Shown here piece after piece: positions 19,832 to 28,364 of a stretch of 64,000 nt of DNA. The position numbers and the translations under genes are program-made. A model generated the notes under the pieces. It did no database searches and was not told the origin of the DNA. It saw only the letters and a program-made list of their open reading frames with translations. Source of the stretch: Thalassotalea sp. LPB0316. GTDB taxonomy: Bacteria; Pseudomonadota; Gammaproteobacteria; Enterobacterales; Alteromonadaceae. Positions within the stretch are counted from its first letter, which is position 1. Each line of letters opens with the position of its first letter. Where the stretch lies: the NCBI RefSeq assembly GCF_014898095.1, contig NZ_CP062946.1, positions 3,348,001-3,412,000 on the forward strand. Direction: 5' to 3'.

Positions 19832-20515
19832 ATGAAGACACCGAAAAAATTTAACCTCGATTTTAGCCAACGCATCGTTATCGACACTAACCATGTTGCT
19901 TGGCAACCAAGCCCCATGAAAGGTGTGTGGCGAAAACCCCTAGCACGTGAAAACGCAGAACAAGGCCACGCTACGAGTATCGTTAGATACGAAGCAGGCG
20001 CAAGGTTTTCAGAGCACCCACACCCTTTAGGAGAAGAAATACTGGTACTAGATGGCGTGTTTTCAGATCACACTGGTGATTATGGCGCCGGTAGTTACAT
20101 TAGAAATCCCGAGGGATTTAGTCATGCGCCGTTTTCAAATCAAGGCTGTACTTTATTCGTTAAGCTACATCAATTTCAGCCTGACGATAAAGCACAAGTG
20201 CGTATTGATACCAACAGTGCCAAGTGGCTACCCGGACAAGGTGGTTTAGCCGTGATGCCATTGCACGAACATCAAGGTGAGCACGTTGCCTTGGTAAAAT
20301 GGCCAGCCGGTGAAAAATTTCAACCCCACCGCCATTTCGGCGGTGAAGAAATACTGGTGTTAAGTGGTGAGTTTAAAGATGAGCATGGTTCATACCCCAC
20401 AGGTACTTGGCTAAGAAGCCCGCACCTTAGCCAACATCACCCGTTTGTTGATGAGCCAACAACTATCTGGGTTAAAACGGGGCATTTGCCATTTGATCCT
20501 TATGGACAAATTTGA
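19832..20515 (+). CDS. Double-cupin ChrR-like protein
   Basis: 227 residues made of two cupin modules. Module one has SEHPHPLGEEILVLDGVF; module two has QPHRHFGGEEILVLSGEF, each with the His/Glu set that binds a metal in cupins. The modules resemble the C-terminal cupin of ChrR, the anti-sigma factor that senses singlet oxygen and releases the sigma factor controlling photolyase genes in Rhodobacter. Here the N-terminal zinc anti-sigma domain is absent and no sigma factor is adjacent, so a sensing or enzymatic role is inferred only from fold and from its position beside three photolyase genes. Confidence 0.8.
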   Translation: MKTPKKFNLDFSQRIVIDTNHVAWQPSPMKGVWRKPLARENAEQGHATSIVRYEAGARFSEHPHPLGEEILVLDGVFSDHTGDYGAGSYIRNPEGFSHAPFSNQGCTLFVKLHQFQPDDKAQVRIDTNSAKWLPGQGGLAVMPLHEHQGEHVALVKWPAGEKFQPHRHFGGEEILVLSGEFKDEHGSYPTGTWLRSPHLSQHHPFVDEPTTIWVKTGHLPFDPYGQI

Positions 20516-20574
20516 CCATTCAACTTGTTGGCTAGCATTACCTTTGCGATCTGAGCACCGCTAGTGTCGACTAG

Positions 20575-21711
20575 TTATGGCGCTAGCGTCGCTATTAACG
20601 ATTCAGGAAGTGTAAAGTCGGGAAAATCATTTTTAGCTTTATTGTAATAATATCGGGCACGATCTAGATCACGGGTTTTAACATACGTAGTAATCATGTG
20701 TTCCGCGTATTTTGGATGTTTAAAATACTCACCAATTTTTTCCATTAGCGTTAATTCTTTTGCTTTATCAACATCGGTTTGTGCTAAGTCATATGCATAC
20801 AGTCCATATAAAGCTAAGTACATCATGTCATAGGCTTCTGGCTGTTGAGTCAAAGCTAAATCTATATGAGACATCCCCATGGATTTAGCTTTGGCAATAA
20901 GCTCCATGGTTGCCTCATCTTTGAACAACTCGCGTTTAGCGGGGGTAATTCCCATTTGAACCAACAGTGCTTCTGCAGCTTTTGCTACCGACATCGGATT
21001 TTGAGCGGTAATTAAGTTGCCATCACGCGTGATAAAAGGCAACATCGGACTATTAGCGATAAAATGTGCTCCCCTGTTCTCGAGTTCAGTTTGAGCAATA
21101 ACTTTGTATTTTTCGATATTTTCTTTTTTAAACGCCTTATCTTCAATCAGTGTAAAACTATTTACGCGCTTACCAGCCACATAATAACGACCGTCTGCTA
21201 ATTTGATATCAATCAAAGCGGCTGGACCATGGCATACGGCGGCAATTGGCATGTTTGACTGGGCAAAACGGGTAATCCATTGCTTGGTATTGGTATCAAA
21301 CGGTAAATCCATCACCGCACCATCACCACCAACGATAAATAACGCATCATATTGATTGGCACTAGCTTGCGTCGCAGATAGTGTATTTTGGAGTTGACTT
21401 AATCCTGAGGTTTGCTGTTTAAAAAATTTGATAGCAGGTAGGTCATCTTTATTGTTCTTTACTAATACTTTCCCTCCGCTAGGGCTCACTATATCAATAC
21501 TAACCCCATTGCGATGAAAAATAAGATAGCTTTGCACTAACTCTTCCAAATCATAAGATAGTTCTGGATCGACACTGCCGTATCCCGAAATCAACATGGC
21601 TACTTTTTGGTTTTTCGTGATTACCTTAGTTTCTGCCGCTGAACTTGCTCTAACCGGTACAGCCAGCACCAATAAAGTGAAAAAAATTAACGTTAGGATG
21701 GGTTTCATCAC
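20575..21711 (-). CDS. Exported DJ-1/PfpI family protein with helical C-terminal extension
   Basis: 378 residues. A signal peptide (ILTLIFFTLLVLAVPVRASS) sends it to the periplasm. Residues 35-250 are a DJ-1/PfpI (class I glutamine amidotransferase-like) domain with YDALFIVGGDGAVMDL and the nucleophile elbow AAVCHGPAAL holding the reactive Cys. DJ-1 relatives act as glyoxalases, chaperones or proteases. The last ~125 residues are helical and TPR-like (YVKTRDLDRARYYYNKAKN). It lies downstream of a two-component pair in the same direction, 78 bp after the kinase stop, and may be its target. Confidence 0.85.
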   Translation of the reverse strand: MMKPILTLIFFTLLVLAVPVRASSAAETKVITKNQKVAMLISGYGSVDPELSYDLEELVQSYLIFHRNGVSIDIVSPSGGKVLVKNNKDDLPAIKFFKQQTSGLSQLQNTLSATQASANQYDALFIVGGDGAVMDLPFDTNTKQWITRFAQSNMPIAAVCHGPAALIDIKLADGRYYVAGKRVNSFTLIEDKAFKKENIEKYKVIAQTELENRGAHFIANSPMLPFITRDGNLITAQNPMSVAKAAEALLVQMGITPAKRELFKDEATMELIAKAKSMGMSHIDLALTQQPEAYDMMYLALYGLYAYDLAQTDVDKAKELTLMEKIGEYFKHPKYAEHMITTYVKTRDLDRARYYYNKAKNDFPDFTLPESLIATLAP

Positions 21712-21788
21712 ATGTCTCCTGTTTAAAAAGAGACATTTTATTCATGACAATGTCGTGATTTCGTGAAGACACTTAACACATGGGTAAG

Positions 21789-23132
21789 TTACACCCGTTG
21801 AGGCGACATATCGACAAAGTCTATGGTGACAGTAAACTGTTGTTGAGCTTCGCTATAGTGAGTACTCATATGCCAACAACAAGCCTCACAAATGCGTTTG
21901 ATTAAACTTAATCCTTGTCCAATACCAATACTCCCTTCCCTTTTAACACCACTGGCTTGATAACCGGTTGGTAGAGGATTGTTGTACTGATTGACCAATG
22001 TAAGTGTATGGTTATCTAATGATAGTATGATCTCTGGACTGGTCGCATGAGCGATAACATTGCTGATCAAATTATTTATTAATATTTCCAGCAAATTTTG
22101 ATTGGCGATAATCATCACATCATTATTTGGCAAATGAATATCAAAGCACAAGCTTTGCCCTTTTTTAGTGTGATTTAACTCGAAATGACTGAGCACACTC
22201 TGCTCTATCAATTTATTCAATGACAATGACTTTGCCGATGACGACTCATTCCTAGCTAGCGCCAACAAAACATGCGTTGTTTGTGATAAAGCCTCGGTTG
22301 CAGTTTCCATTTGTTTAACTGATAACGGTGAAAAGCCAATGGCATAGTCTTGCCGATCATTTAGCTTAAGCTCTGCTTCACTGTTAAGCTGTTTCTTACT
22401 CAGGGCATTTTGCAAGATACTTATTGGCGTTCGAATTTCATGGCTAATATCTTTGGTAAAATGTACTTCTCGTGCTAAGGCTTGATTGAGCATCGTGAAA
22501 CTTAATTCTATCGATTTTGCTAATGTACCGAGTTCATTATTCGGCATTTGCTGAACGACTTCATTTAATTGGTACAGGTTATCACTATTCACGGTTTTAA
22601 CTGCGGAAGCCAATTGCTCAATGGGTTGTGAAATGCGTCGACCCATTCGCCAAGCCACCAACGCGACAATCAGACAAGAAAAAAAACTTAAGGCAATAAG
22701 CCATCTGACAACATATTGAAAATAGTCGGGGCTGACTTCAATACTGCCAACATCCGCCAGCAAGATGTATTCTTCTTTCTCGATATTAAAACGGGCAAGG
22801 TGAAAGGTTTTACCACTCGAGATGGTAAATTCAACTCGCTCAGGTTCTTCTATTAAAGCCAACGAAATTTCTTCTGGAAGTTCAGCGCTGCCTCGGTGTA
22901 ACTGAAACATTTGCGAATGAGGTAAAGCCACTTTCCCTGTCGACTGATATTGTTGTTTGACGAGTTTAACTTGCTCATCAACTAATCGATTAAAGACATT
23001 ATCTTCTATCAACCACGAGTAGGCCAAAAGTAAACAACTGTATATCAATGTCAATGAAAGGGTCAGTCCGAGTACCAATTTGGTAATCGAAGACGATAGT
23101 CGAGAACTAGATAATTTAAAGATATTCGCCAT
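21789..23132 (-). CDS. Sensor histidine kinase of a two-component pair
   Basis: About 447 residues. Two membrane segments flank a short periplasmic domain (about 20-150), followed by HAMP (RRISQPIEQLASAV), HisKA with FTKDISHEIRTPIS (phospho-acceptor His) and a HATPase domain with GIGQGLSLIKRIC. The N-box (NNLISNVIAHAT) is slightly divergent and the G1 box is hard to place in the region NQYNNPLP. I chose ATG at 23130-23132, which begins one base after the stop of the response regulator, over an upstream start that would overlap it. It pairs with the upstream OmpR-type regulator; the signal is unknown. Confidence 0.9.
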   Translation of the reverse strand: MANIFKLSSSRLSSSITKLVLGLTLSLTLIYSCLLLAYSWLIEDNVFNRLVDEQVKLVKQQYQSTGKVALPHSQMFQLHRGSAELPEEISLALIEEPERVEFTISSGKTFHLARFNIEKEEYILLADVGSIEVSPDYFQYVVRWLIALSFFSCLIVALVAWRMGRRISQPIEQLASAVKTVNSDNLYQLNEVVQQMPNNELGTLAKSIELSFTMLNQALAREVHFTKDISHEIRTPISILQNALSKKQLNSEAELKLNDRQDYAIGFSPLSVKQMETATEALSQTTHVLLALARNESSSAKSLSLNKLIEQSVLSHFELNHTKKGQSLCFDIHLPNNDVMIIANQNLLEILINNLISNVIAHATSPEIILSLDNHTLTLVNQYNNPLPTGYQASGVKREGSIGIGQGLSLIKRICEACCWHMSTHYSEAQQQFTVTIDFVDMSPQRV

Positions 23133-23133
23133 A

Positions 23134-23826
23134 CTATAGCTCAGGTATATCGAGTCTAAAACCAATGCCATGAACCGTTTTTATCATGCCATAGGTAAAA
23201 GGTTTATCGACTGCGCTCCTCAAGGTATACATATGACTTCTCACAGCGTCGGTTTCAGGTGCATCTTCACCCCAAATTTTATCCACCAGATACCGTTTAC
23301 TAACGGCATTTGGAAAAGCTTCAGCGAGTATGCATAAGATTTTGAAGTCGGTACTTGATAGCTTAATGGCTTGATTGTTGCGGGTAACTTCATTGGTGCT
23401 CACATTGATCGATAACTCGCCAACATTGATTACCTTTAACTGGTGAAGCCTATGACGGCGAGTCAGTGCAATACATCGCAAATAGACCTCTTCCAGTAAA
23501 AAAGGTTTTGTTAAATAGTCATCGGCGCCAACACCAAACCCTTCAACTTTATGTTCAATACTATCTCTAGCGGTTAACATTAATATTGGTGGTACTGGGG
23601 AGCAGGACTGTTTAATATGTTCACAAACCGCAATACCATCGATATCCGGTAGCGATAAATCAAGAATGATGACATCAAAGTTATTCTCTAATGCCAATGC
23701 TATTGCGAGTCTTCCTGACTTTGCATAATCGACAACAAATCCCTTTTCTGCGAGAAAGTCGCACAACTGGCTTGCGATATCTGGGTTATCCTCAACAACT
23801 AATACCGAATGGTGGTTATGTTCCAT
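23134..23826 (-). CDS. OmpR-family response regulator
   Basis: 230 residues. Receiver domain with VVEDNPD, phospho-Asp in VIILDLSLPDIDG, Thr in LTARD and Lys in YLTKPF; C-terminal winged helix with LSSTDFKILCILAEA and DAVRSHMYTLRSAVD. It is a DNA-binding regulator phosphorylated by the adjacent kinase, whose reading frame starts one base after this stop. Downstream in the same direction lies the DJ-1/PfpI gene. Genes of the regulon cannot be told from this window. Confidence 0.93.
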   Translation of the reverse strand: MEHNHHSVLVVEDNPDIASQLCDFLAEKGFVVDYAKSGRLAIALALENNFDVIILDLSLPDIDGIAVCEHIKQSCSPVPPILMLTARDSIEHKVEGFGVGADDYLTKPFLLEEVYLRCIALTRRHRLHQLKVINVGELSINVSTNEVTRNNQAIKLSSTDFKILCILAEAFPNAVSKRYLVDKIWGEDAPETDAVRSHMYTLRSAVDKPFTYGMIKTVHGIGFRLDIPEL

Positions 23827-23888
23827 TTATGATATCTCACCTTTTTGCTTCATAATCATTCCTGAGCAACTGCTAAACGCTTGTTCGA

Positions 23889-24620
23889 TCACCTTCGTAG
23901 CGCTTTAAATATTGGTAACTCCCAAGGGCGCATGGCAAATAATAAACCGATATGCTGTCTATTACTCAATGGCAACTTGGCATCTTCCTGATTAAGCTGT
24001 GCTACGTCTTTTTTCAACTGATTTAGCTTTCGTTGTATGAGATCAATAGTACTTTGGGTGTAGGTGCCTCGCATATAGAATCTAAAGCTATTGTCACCGA
24101 CAAAACTAGACTCCATAAAACGCGTTAATCCTTCTTTTTCCATAAACTGCTCTAGCGGACCATTAGGCAACCAATGAAAATCTTGGGCGATTAAAACTTT
24201 ATATTGGTTATCCGGTAACAACTGGATCATTTTTAGTCGATCGAGTTTAGCCAACAGTTGCACACACTCAAGTTGTTCAACTTGGTAATACTGTATTATT
24301 TCATCAAAAGACCAACCATCTCTTACACAGGCAGCAACCAAAAACAGCTTGGGATTATCAATTAACTCTTGCTCCTGTTCGGCCGTTAACGAAGATAACT
24401 TTTCAGTTTGATGCTCTATTAATAAAAATAAGTCCGACATAGTCAAAGATAAAACCGTACAGATTTCCTCTAAACGCGCGAGGGAAAATTGTTTCTGAGA
24501 AAACATCCTTTTTATATTGGCTTCACTCATATTGAGTTCACTGGCGAGCTGATTATAAGTCATTTGCCGTTGCTTTAACTGTGCTTTTAACGTTGCTACA
24601 ACACGATCTAATTGGCTCAA
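23889..24620 (-). CDS. XRE-type transcriptional regulator
   Basis: 243 residues. The N-terminal helix-turn-helix (LKQRQMTYNQLASELNMSEANIKRMF) is of the Cro/XRE class. The remainder is a helical domain with no residues I recognise as a ligand site. It is divergent from the Ala-rich/DUF2145 gene pair at 24737 and shares the control region with it; the inter-gene sequence has repeated TTATTCAAT elements (near 24649 and 24680) that could be operators. I infer local control of that pair; not shown. Confidence 0.82.
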   Translation of the reverse strand: MSQLDRVVATLKAQLKQRQMTYNQLASELNMSEANIKRMFSQKQFSLARLEEICTVLSLTMSDLFLLIEHQTEKLSSLTAEQEQELIDNPKLFLVAACVRDGWSFDEIIQYYQVEQLECVQLLAKLDRLKMIQLLPDNQYKVLIAQDFHWLPNGPLEQFMEKEGLTRFMESSFVGDNSFRFYMRGTYTQSTIDLIQRKLNQLKKDVAQLNQEDAKLPLSNRQHIGLLFAMRPWELPIFKALRR

Positions 24621-24736
24621 AGTATTACAATCCTATACCAAGTAGTTATTTATTCAATACAATAACCACAAGAGTTGATTTATTCAATTCCACAGTCATA
24701 ATCAATTATGTTTCAACAACATGAAGGAATCAAAAA

Positions 24737-25072
24737 ATGAAACAAATGAATAAGTTACTTGCAATCTTACTTGCTACAACCAGTTTGTATTCGAACGCAG
24801 AAAGCGGTGCTTCAGATAATGCAAGCGCAGCGAGTAAACACTCAGCGCTAGCTGCCTCACATGGTACTGCTGCTAGTGCAAAAATCGGAAGTGCAGTTGT
24901 TGCAACACCACTATTGGTTGTTGGATCTGTTGGCCAAGCCTCAACGAGCGCTGGCACTGCTTTAATGGAACAAGCAGTAAAAGCTGAACCGCTAGAAATT
25001 ACTGAAAAAACGGTCACTGCGGCACCTTCACCTAAACAAGTAATGAAGGCTAGCAAACAGGAAAATTTATAA
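24737..25072 (+). CDS. Small alanine-rich secreted protein
   Basis: 111 residues. N-terminal signal peptide (LLAILLATTSLYSNA) then an Ala/Ser-rich low-complexity part (SAASKHSALAASHGTAASA) with a short hydrophobic stretch near VVATPLLVVGSVG. A good Shine-Dalgarno (GAAGGA) precedes the ATG. Its stop TAA overlaps the ATG of the next gene by one base, so the two are translationally coupled and likely act together. I do not recognise a family. The Ala bias also opens a long antisense frame that I regard as a by-product. Confidence 0.75.
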   Translation: MKQMNKLLAILLATTSLYSNAESGASDNASAASKHSALAASHGTAASAKIGSAVVATPLLVVGSVGQASTSAGTALMEQAVKAEPLEITEKTVTAAPSPKQVMKASKQENL

Positions 25073-25884
25073 TGGGTAAATTAAAAAAATTGATCAATGC
25101 CCTAATTGCTATTTCAATGACCATTGCACTACCAGCTTTTGCTGGTAGTGCTCAAACGAGTGAAATAAAGCACTCAGTTGAGTCAGTTGAAAAGTTTGCC
25201 AAACAAGTAGAACGTTATGCGGCTAATAAAGGAGCAAGAGCTTTTATTATTGGTAGAGTTGGACGGCCGGAAAGTGAATTACCCAAAGGTATTAAATTCA
25301 CTCACACAGCAATTGCAATCTACTCATCAATAGAGCTAGACACTGGAGAAATAGTCAAAGGTTATGCTGTTCACAACCTTTATCAAAAGGAAGGTCAATT
25401 AGATAAAAGTGAACTGATAATCGATTACCCCGTTGATTTCTTTTGGGGAGTCGATGCCTTAAAAGCTGGCATTATAATACCGGCACCAGCACTGCAAGAG
25501 AGAATTATTGCATTAATCGCTGAAGGTAAAGACAGTTTATTGCACAACGAAAACTATTCAGTTATTGCCAACCCATTCAATAATGAGTTTCAAAACTGTA
25601 CTGAACATACGTTGAATATCGTCAATGCCAGTATTTATCAAACAACAGACGTTACACAATTAAAAGCTAATACAAAAGCGCACTTTAAGCCACAGCGTAT
25701 TAAAGTGAACCCTGTCAAGCTAATGCTAGGCAATATCTTTGTCGATGACGTTTCAACAAGTGATCACGGTCGTAAAATTTATACGACGACATTTACAAGT
25801 ATTGGCGGATATTTACAAGAAAATGAGCTGTTAAGTGAGGCTGTTGTTTTAACTCCTGAAGGCGAAGTTTCTCAACTTTTATAA
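25072..25884 (+). CDS. DUF2145 family exported protein
   Basis: 270 residues. Signal peptide (LINALIAISMTIALPAFA) followed by a conserved region with VERYAANKGARAFIIGRVGR, GIKFTHTAIAIYS, YAVHNLY and a Cys/His pair in NCTEHTLNIV. This matches my recollection of DUF2145, a family of unknown function whose conserved His, Asn and Cys hint at a papain-like/NlpC hydrolase (inference only). It is coupled to the Ala-rich secreted protein by a one-base stop/start overlap and followed by a hairpin. Confidence 0.75.
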   Translation: MGKLKKLINALIAISMTIALPAFAGSAQTSEIKHSVESVEKFAKQVERYAANKGARAFIIGRVGRPESELPKGIKFTHTAIAIYSSIELDTGEIVKGYAVHNLYQKEGQLDKSELIIDYPVDFFWGVDALKAGIIIPAPALQERIIALIAEGKDSLLHNENYSVIANPFNNEFQNCTEHTLNIVNASIYQTTDVTQLKANTKAHFKPQRIKVNPVKLMLGNIFVDDVSTSDHGRKIYTTTFTSIGGYLQENELLSEAVVLTPEGEVSQLL

Positions 25885-25917
25885 GTACAAAAAGTTAGTA
25901 GCTACATTACTATTACT

Positions 25918-25949
25918 TGAGATTCCCCGCCTAGCTTAGCGGGGATCTC
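25918..25949 (+). terminator. Stem-loop after DUF2145 gene
   Basis: GAGATTCCCCGC paired with GCGGGGATCTC around an 8-nt loop, one base bulged. It is followed by ATATTTCT. It may be a terminator or a REP-like palindrome; a relative of the REP family starts 15 bp later. Confidence 0.6.
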
Positions 25950-25963
25950 ATATTTCTCGTTGG

Positions 25964-25986
25964 GATACTGACTACTCGGGTATGAC
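25964..25986. repeat. Solitary REP-like palindrome
   Basis: GATACTGACTACTCGGGTAT followed by GAC. It is the same element as GATACCCGACTACTCGGGTAT seen at 45573 and inside the array at 43968-44692, here with one arm decayed. This shows the family is dispersed in the genome. Confidence 0.75.
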
Positions 25987-26091
25987 ACAGCAGTTGCGAC
26001 GCCTAAGTGAGATACTCGATTGCTCGAGCATAATGCGATTTTCGCCCAGCCATAATACAGTCACGAATAGACAATATTCTGTTGCTAATAC

Positions 26092-26583
26092 CTATTCATA
26101 ATCAGAAGCGTATGTATCTTCATATGAGTGCGAGTAGAACTCAAACAGGTTGCCAAACGGATCTTCGAGATAAACCATTTGTGCCTGTTTTAATTCATCC
26201 TCTGGGTGATAGCGATGAATATCCATACGAACTTTGCCGCCATACTCTTCAACACGCTTAATCGCCGTATCAAACTGCTCTTTTGGTAACTGTAAACAAA
26301 AATGAAAGATACCAAGACGAGAGAAGTCAACGTTATGGCGCTCTTCACGATCAACCATTTCAAAAAGCTCCACACCGATACCATCGGTTGTGACTAAGTG
26401 AGCGATATTAAAACCTTTGAAACCTTCACCAAATACCGCAATGCACATGCGTCCAATAGCCGATTCACGCTCTTCGATGACTTTAGTATTGTTCATGACG
26501 ATTCTCAGACCGAGCGCTTTTGTGTAAAACTCAACCGCTTTGTTCATATCGCCAACCATGATACCCACATGATTCATTTTCAT
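26092..26583 (-). CDS. VOC (glyoxalase/dioxygenase fold) metalloprotein
   Basis: 163 residues. Two beta-alpha-beta-beta-beta modules with four likely metal ligands: His in MNHVGIMVGD, Glu in GVELFEMV, His in IFHFCLQL and Glu in NLFEFYSH. This is the H-E-H-E pattern of glyoxalase I-type vicinal-oxygen-chelate enzymes. The substrate cannot be read from the sequence. It is divergent from a LysR gene 123 bp away, which is its likely regulator. Confidence 0.88.
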   Translation of the reverse strand: MKMNHVGIMVGDMNKAVEFYTKALGLRIVMNNTKVIEERESAIGRMCIAVFGEGFKGFNIAHLVTTDGIGVELFEMVDREERHNVDFSRLGIFHFCLQLPKEQFDTAIKRVEEYGGKVRMDIHRYHPEDELKQAQMVYLEDPFGNLFEFYSHSYEDTYASDYE

Positions 26584-26706
26584 AACTTGATCCTCATATT
26601 GCTAACTAGTCAATCTAGTTGATGAGGAAATTATAGGAAGAAGATTTGATTAAATAAAATTATTAAATATTATTAAATTCATAATTTATATTTATCAAAA
26701 TAAACT

Positions 26707-27594
26707 ATGCTTAATCCAATCTGGTTAGAAACATATTTGACGCTTATTGATACGGGTCACTTTACAAAATCTGCAGAAAAGCTGCACATGACCCAACCAG
26801 GTGTTAGTCAGCACATCAATAAACTTGAAGAAGCCTGTGGCCATGCGTTAATCAAAAGAGATAAGAAATCCTTTACCATCACAGAGCAAGGTCGCTTAGT
26901 GTATCAATACGCGAAAACGTTAATCAAAGATGAACAAAAGCTCTTTGATCAATTAAACTTTGACGATCCTTATTCAGGTAAGTGCACGATGGCATGTTCT
27001 GGCTCGGTAGCATTATTACTGTATCCAAAGTTATTGAAACTTCAACGTCAACACCCAAACATTCACATCAATCTAAAAGCAGCGCCAACTCAGCAAATTT
27101 TGAGCGACATTAAACATGGTCTTATCGATCAGGGGATAGTGACAGACATCCCTAACGAAAGCTTCTATGATTTTGAAGAGCTTGGCTGCGAAGAGCTTTG
27201 TTTACTATCGTCAATCAGCGCCAACAGCAATAAAGATTGGAAGACAATGCTTTCTGAGCTCGGGTTAATTTCGCATCCCGATGCCGAGCACTATCTGTCG
27301 TTGTACTTTAAGCAATCTGAAGAACAAGCGTTAAAACGCCTAGATATTAGCAAAATCCCCGTTATTGGTTCCGTCAATCAAATTGGCCAAATTTTGGAGC
27401 CTTTAGCACATGGTATTGGGTTCACCGTAATCCCCAAAAGTGTCTTAGAAAGTTTTCACAGCCCAGAACTTATACAAATATTGAAAGCCAATAAGCCGGT
27501 AATGGAAACCTTGTACTTGGTGCGCAGAAAAAACAGGGAATTACCTGCTCGATATCAGGTATTGAACTCACTGATCAAAGCAGTATGGAATTAG
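26707..27594 (+). CDS. LysR-family transcriptional regulator
   Basis: 295 residues. N-terminal winged helix (LIDTGHFTKSAEKLHMTQPGVSQHINKLEE) and C-terminal effector-binding domain (CSGSVALLLYPKLLKLQ onward). It is divergent from the VOC gene; the AT-rich spacer with repeated ATTATTAAAT is a natural operator region. It probably controls the VOC gene in response to a small molecule related to its substrate. A bidirectional terminator follows. Confidence 0.92.
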   Translation: MLNPIWLETYLTLIDTGHFTKSAEKLHMTQPGVSQHINKLEEACGHALIKRDKKSFTITEQGRLVYQYAKTLIKDEQKLFDQLNFDDPYSGKCTMACSGSVALLLYPKLLKLQRQHPNIHINLKAAPTQQILSDIKHGLIDQGIVTDIPNESFYDFEELGCEELCLLSSISANSNKDWKTMLSELGLISHPDAEHYLSLYFKQSEEQALKRLDISKIPVIGSVNQIGQILEPLAHGIGFTVIPKSVLESFHSPELIQILKANKPVMETLYLVRRKNRELPARYQVLNSLIKAVWN

Positions 27595-27639
27595 CCAAGG
27601 TGCGCTCGTTCCCTTTTATCAAAAGACATCGACAAAAAA

Positions 27640-27656
27640 AGCAGGCGATGCCTGCT
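27640..27656. terminator. Bidirectional terminator between LysR and yjdM genes
   Basis: AGCAGGC/GCCTGCT stem with a 3-nt loop, a run of seven A before and CTATTTT after. It lies between two convergent genes and can serve both. Confidence 0.85.
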
Positions 27657-27675
27657 CTATTTTAAGAAAAAACGA

Positions 27676-28017
27676 TTACGCCTTTTTGACAAATTTTGCC
27701 GTCACCATCATTTCACCAACACCGTCAACTTTACAATCTAACTCGTGATCTTTCTTATCAAAGATTCGGCGAACAACAGCTTTGGTACCGATTTTAATCA
27801 CTTGTGAGCTACCTTTGATTTTTAAGTCTTTAATTACGGTCACTTTGTCACCTTCAGCCAAAATTGCACCATTGAAGTCTTTCACTTCAATTAGGTCTTC
27901 TTCAGCAGCTTCTGTTGGATTCCACTCATGGCCACACTCTGGGCAAATAAATAATGCTTGGTCTTGATAAACGTACTCAGAGTCACATTTTGGACAATTT
28001 GGGATAGCTTCGCTCAT
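27676..28017 (-). CDS. yjdM: YjdM/PhnA-type zinc-ribbon protein
   Basis: 113 residues. N-terminal zinc ribbon with two CxxC pairs (PNCPKCDSEY and FICPECGHEW) and a C-terminal beta domain (KDFNGAILAEGDKVTVIKDL, KGSSQVIKIGTKAVVR). This is the family historically named PhnA although most members have no shown role in phosphonate use. It stands alone between a terminator and a divergent AbgT-type transporter. Function unknown; identification of the family is secure. Confidence 0.93.
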   Translation of the reverse strand: MSEAIPNCPKCDSEYVYQDQALFICPECGHEWNPTEAAEEDLIEVKDFNGAILAEGDKVTVIKDLKIKGSSQVIKIGTKAVVRRIFDKKDHELDCKVDGVGEMMVTAKFVKKA

Positions 28018-28364
28018 AGTTTAAATACCTTATAAAAATTACGGCTATTCTATCAATAAACCCAATGAAACCCTAGATAGCAAAGTAAAAATTAAACAAT
28101 AAACTAGCCAGTACAATAATTTACTAACCAATTGATTGATTTTACAGCAGTCAACATAGGTAAAATTGCACCAAAGCTAGATAAAATGGTACTGTTTATC
28201 GGCAATTATTTGGTGTACTACCCAAAAACAACAACAAAAGCTTGGTATTGAACACGGTTAAAACTAAATCTGTGCTTGAATACTCAATGCGGAGTATACC
28301 TACAAACAACCTCAAAATGAGAAACAGAAACGCATCTGTTCAATAAACAAAGGCGTAATTTTTT
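28018..28364. other. Long divergent control region
   Basis: A 347-bp AT-rich spacer between yjdM and the AbgT-type gene. I see no open frame of note, and no convincing -35/-10 pair or named riboswitch. An imperfect palindrome TACTCAATGCGGAGTA lies near 28279-28294. The downstream ATG has AAAGGCG nine bases upstream as ribosome site. Confidence 0.5.

Noticed and set aside
24730..25056. Antisense frame opposite the Ala-rich secreted protein
   Set aside because: Arises from the Ala/Ser codon bias of the sense gene; no ribosome site and poor family signal.
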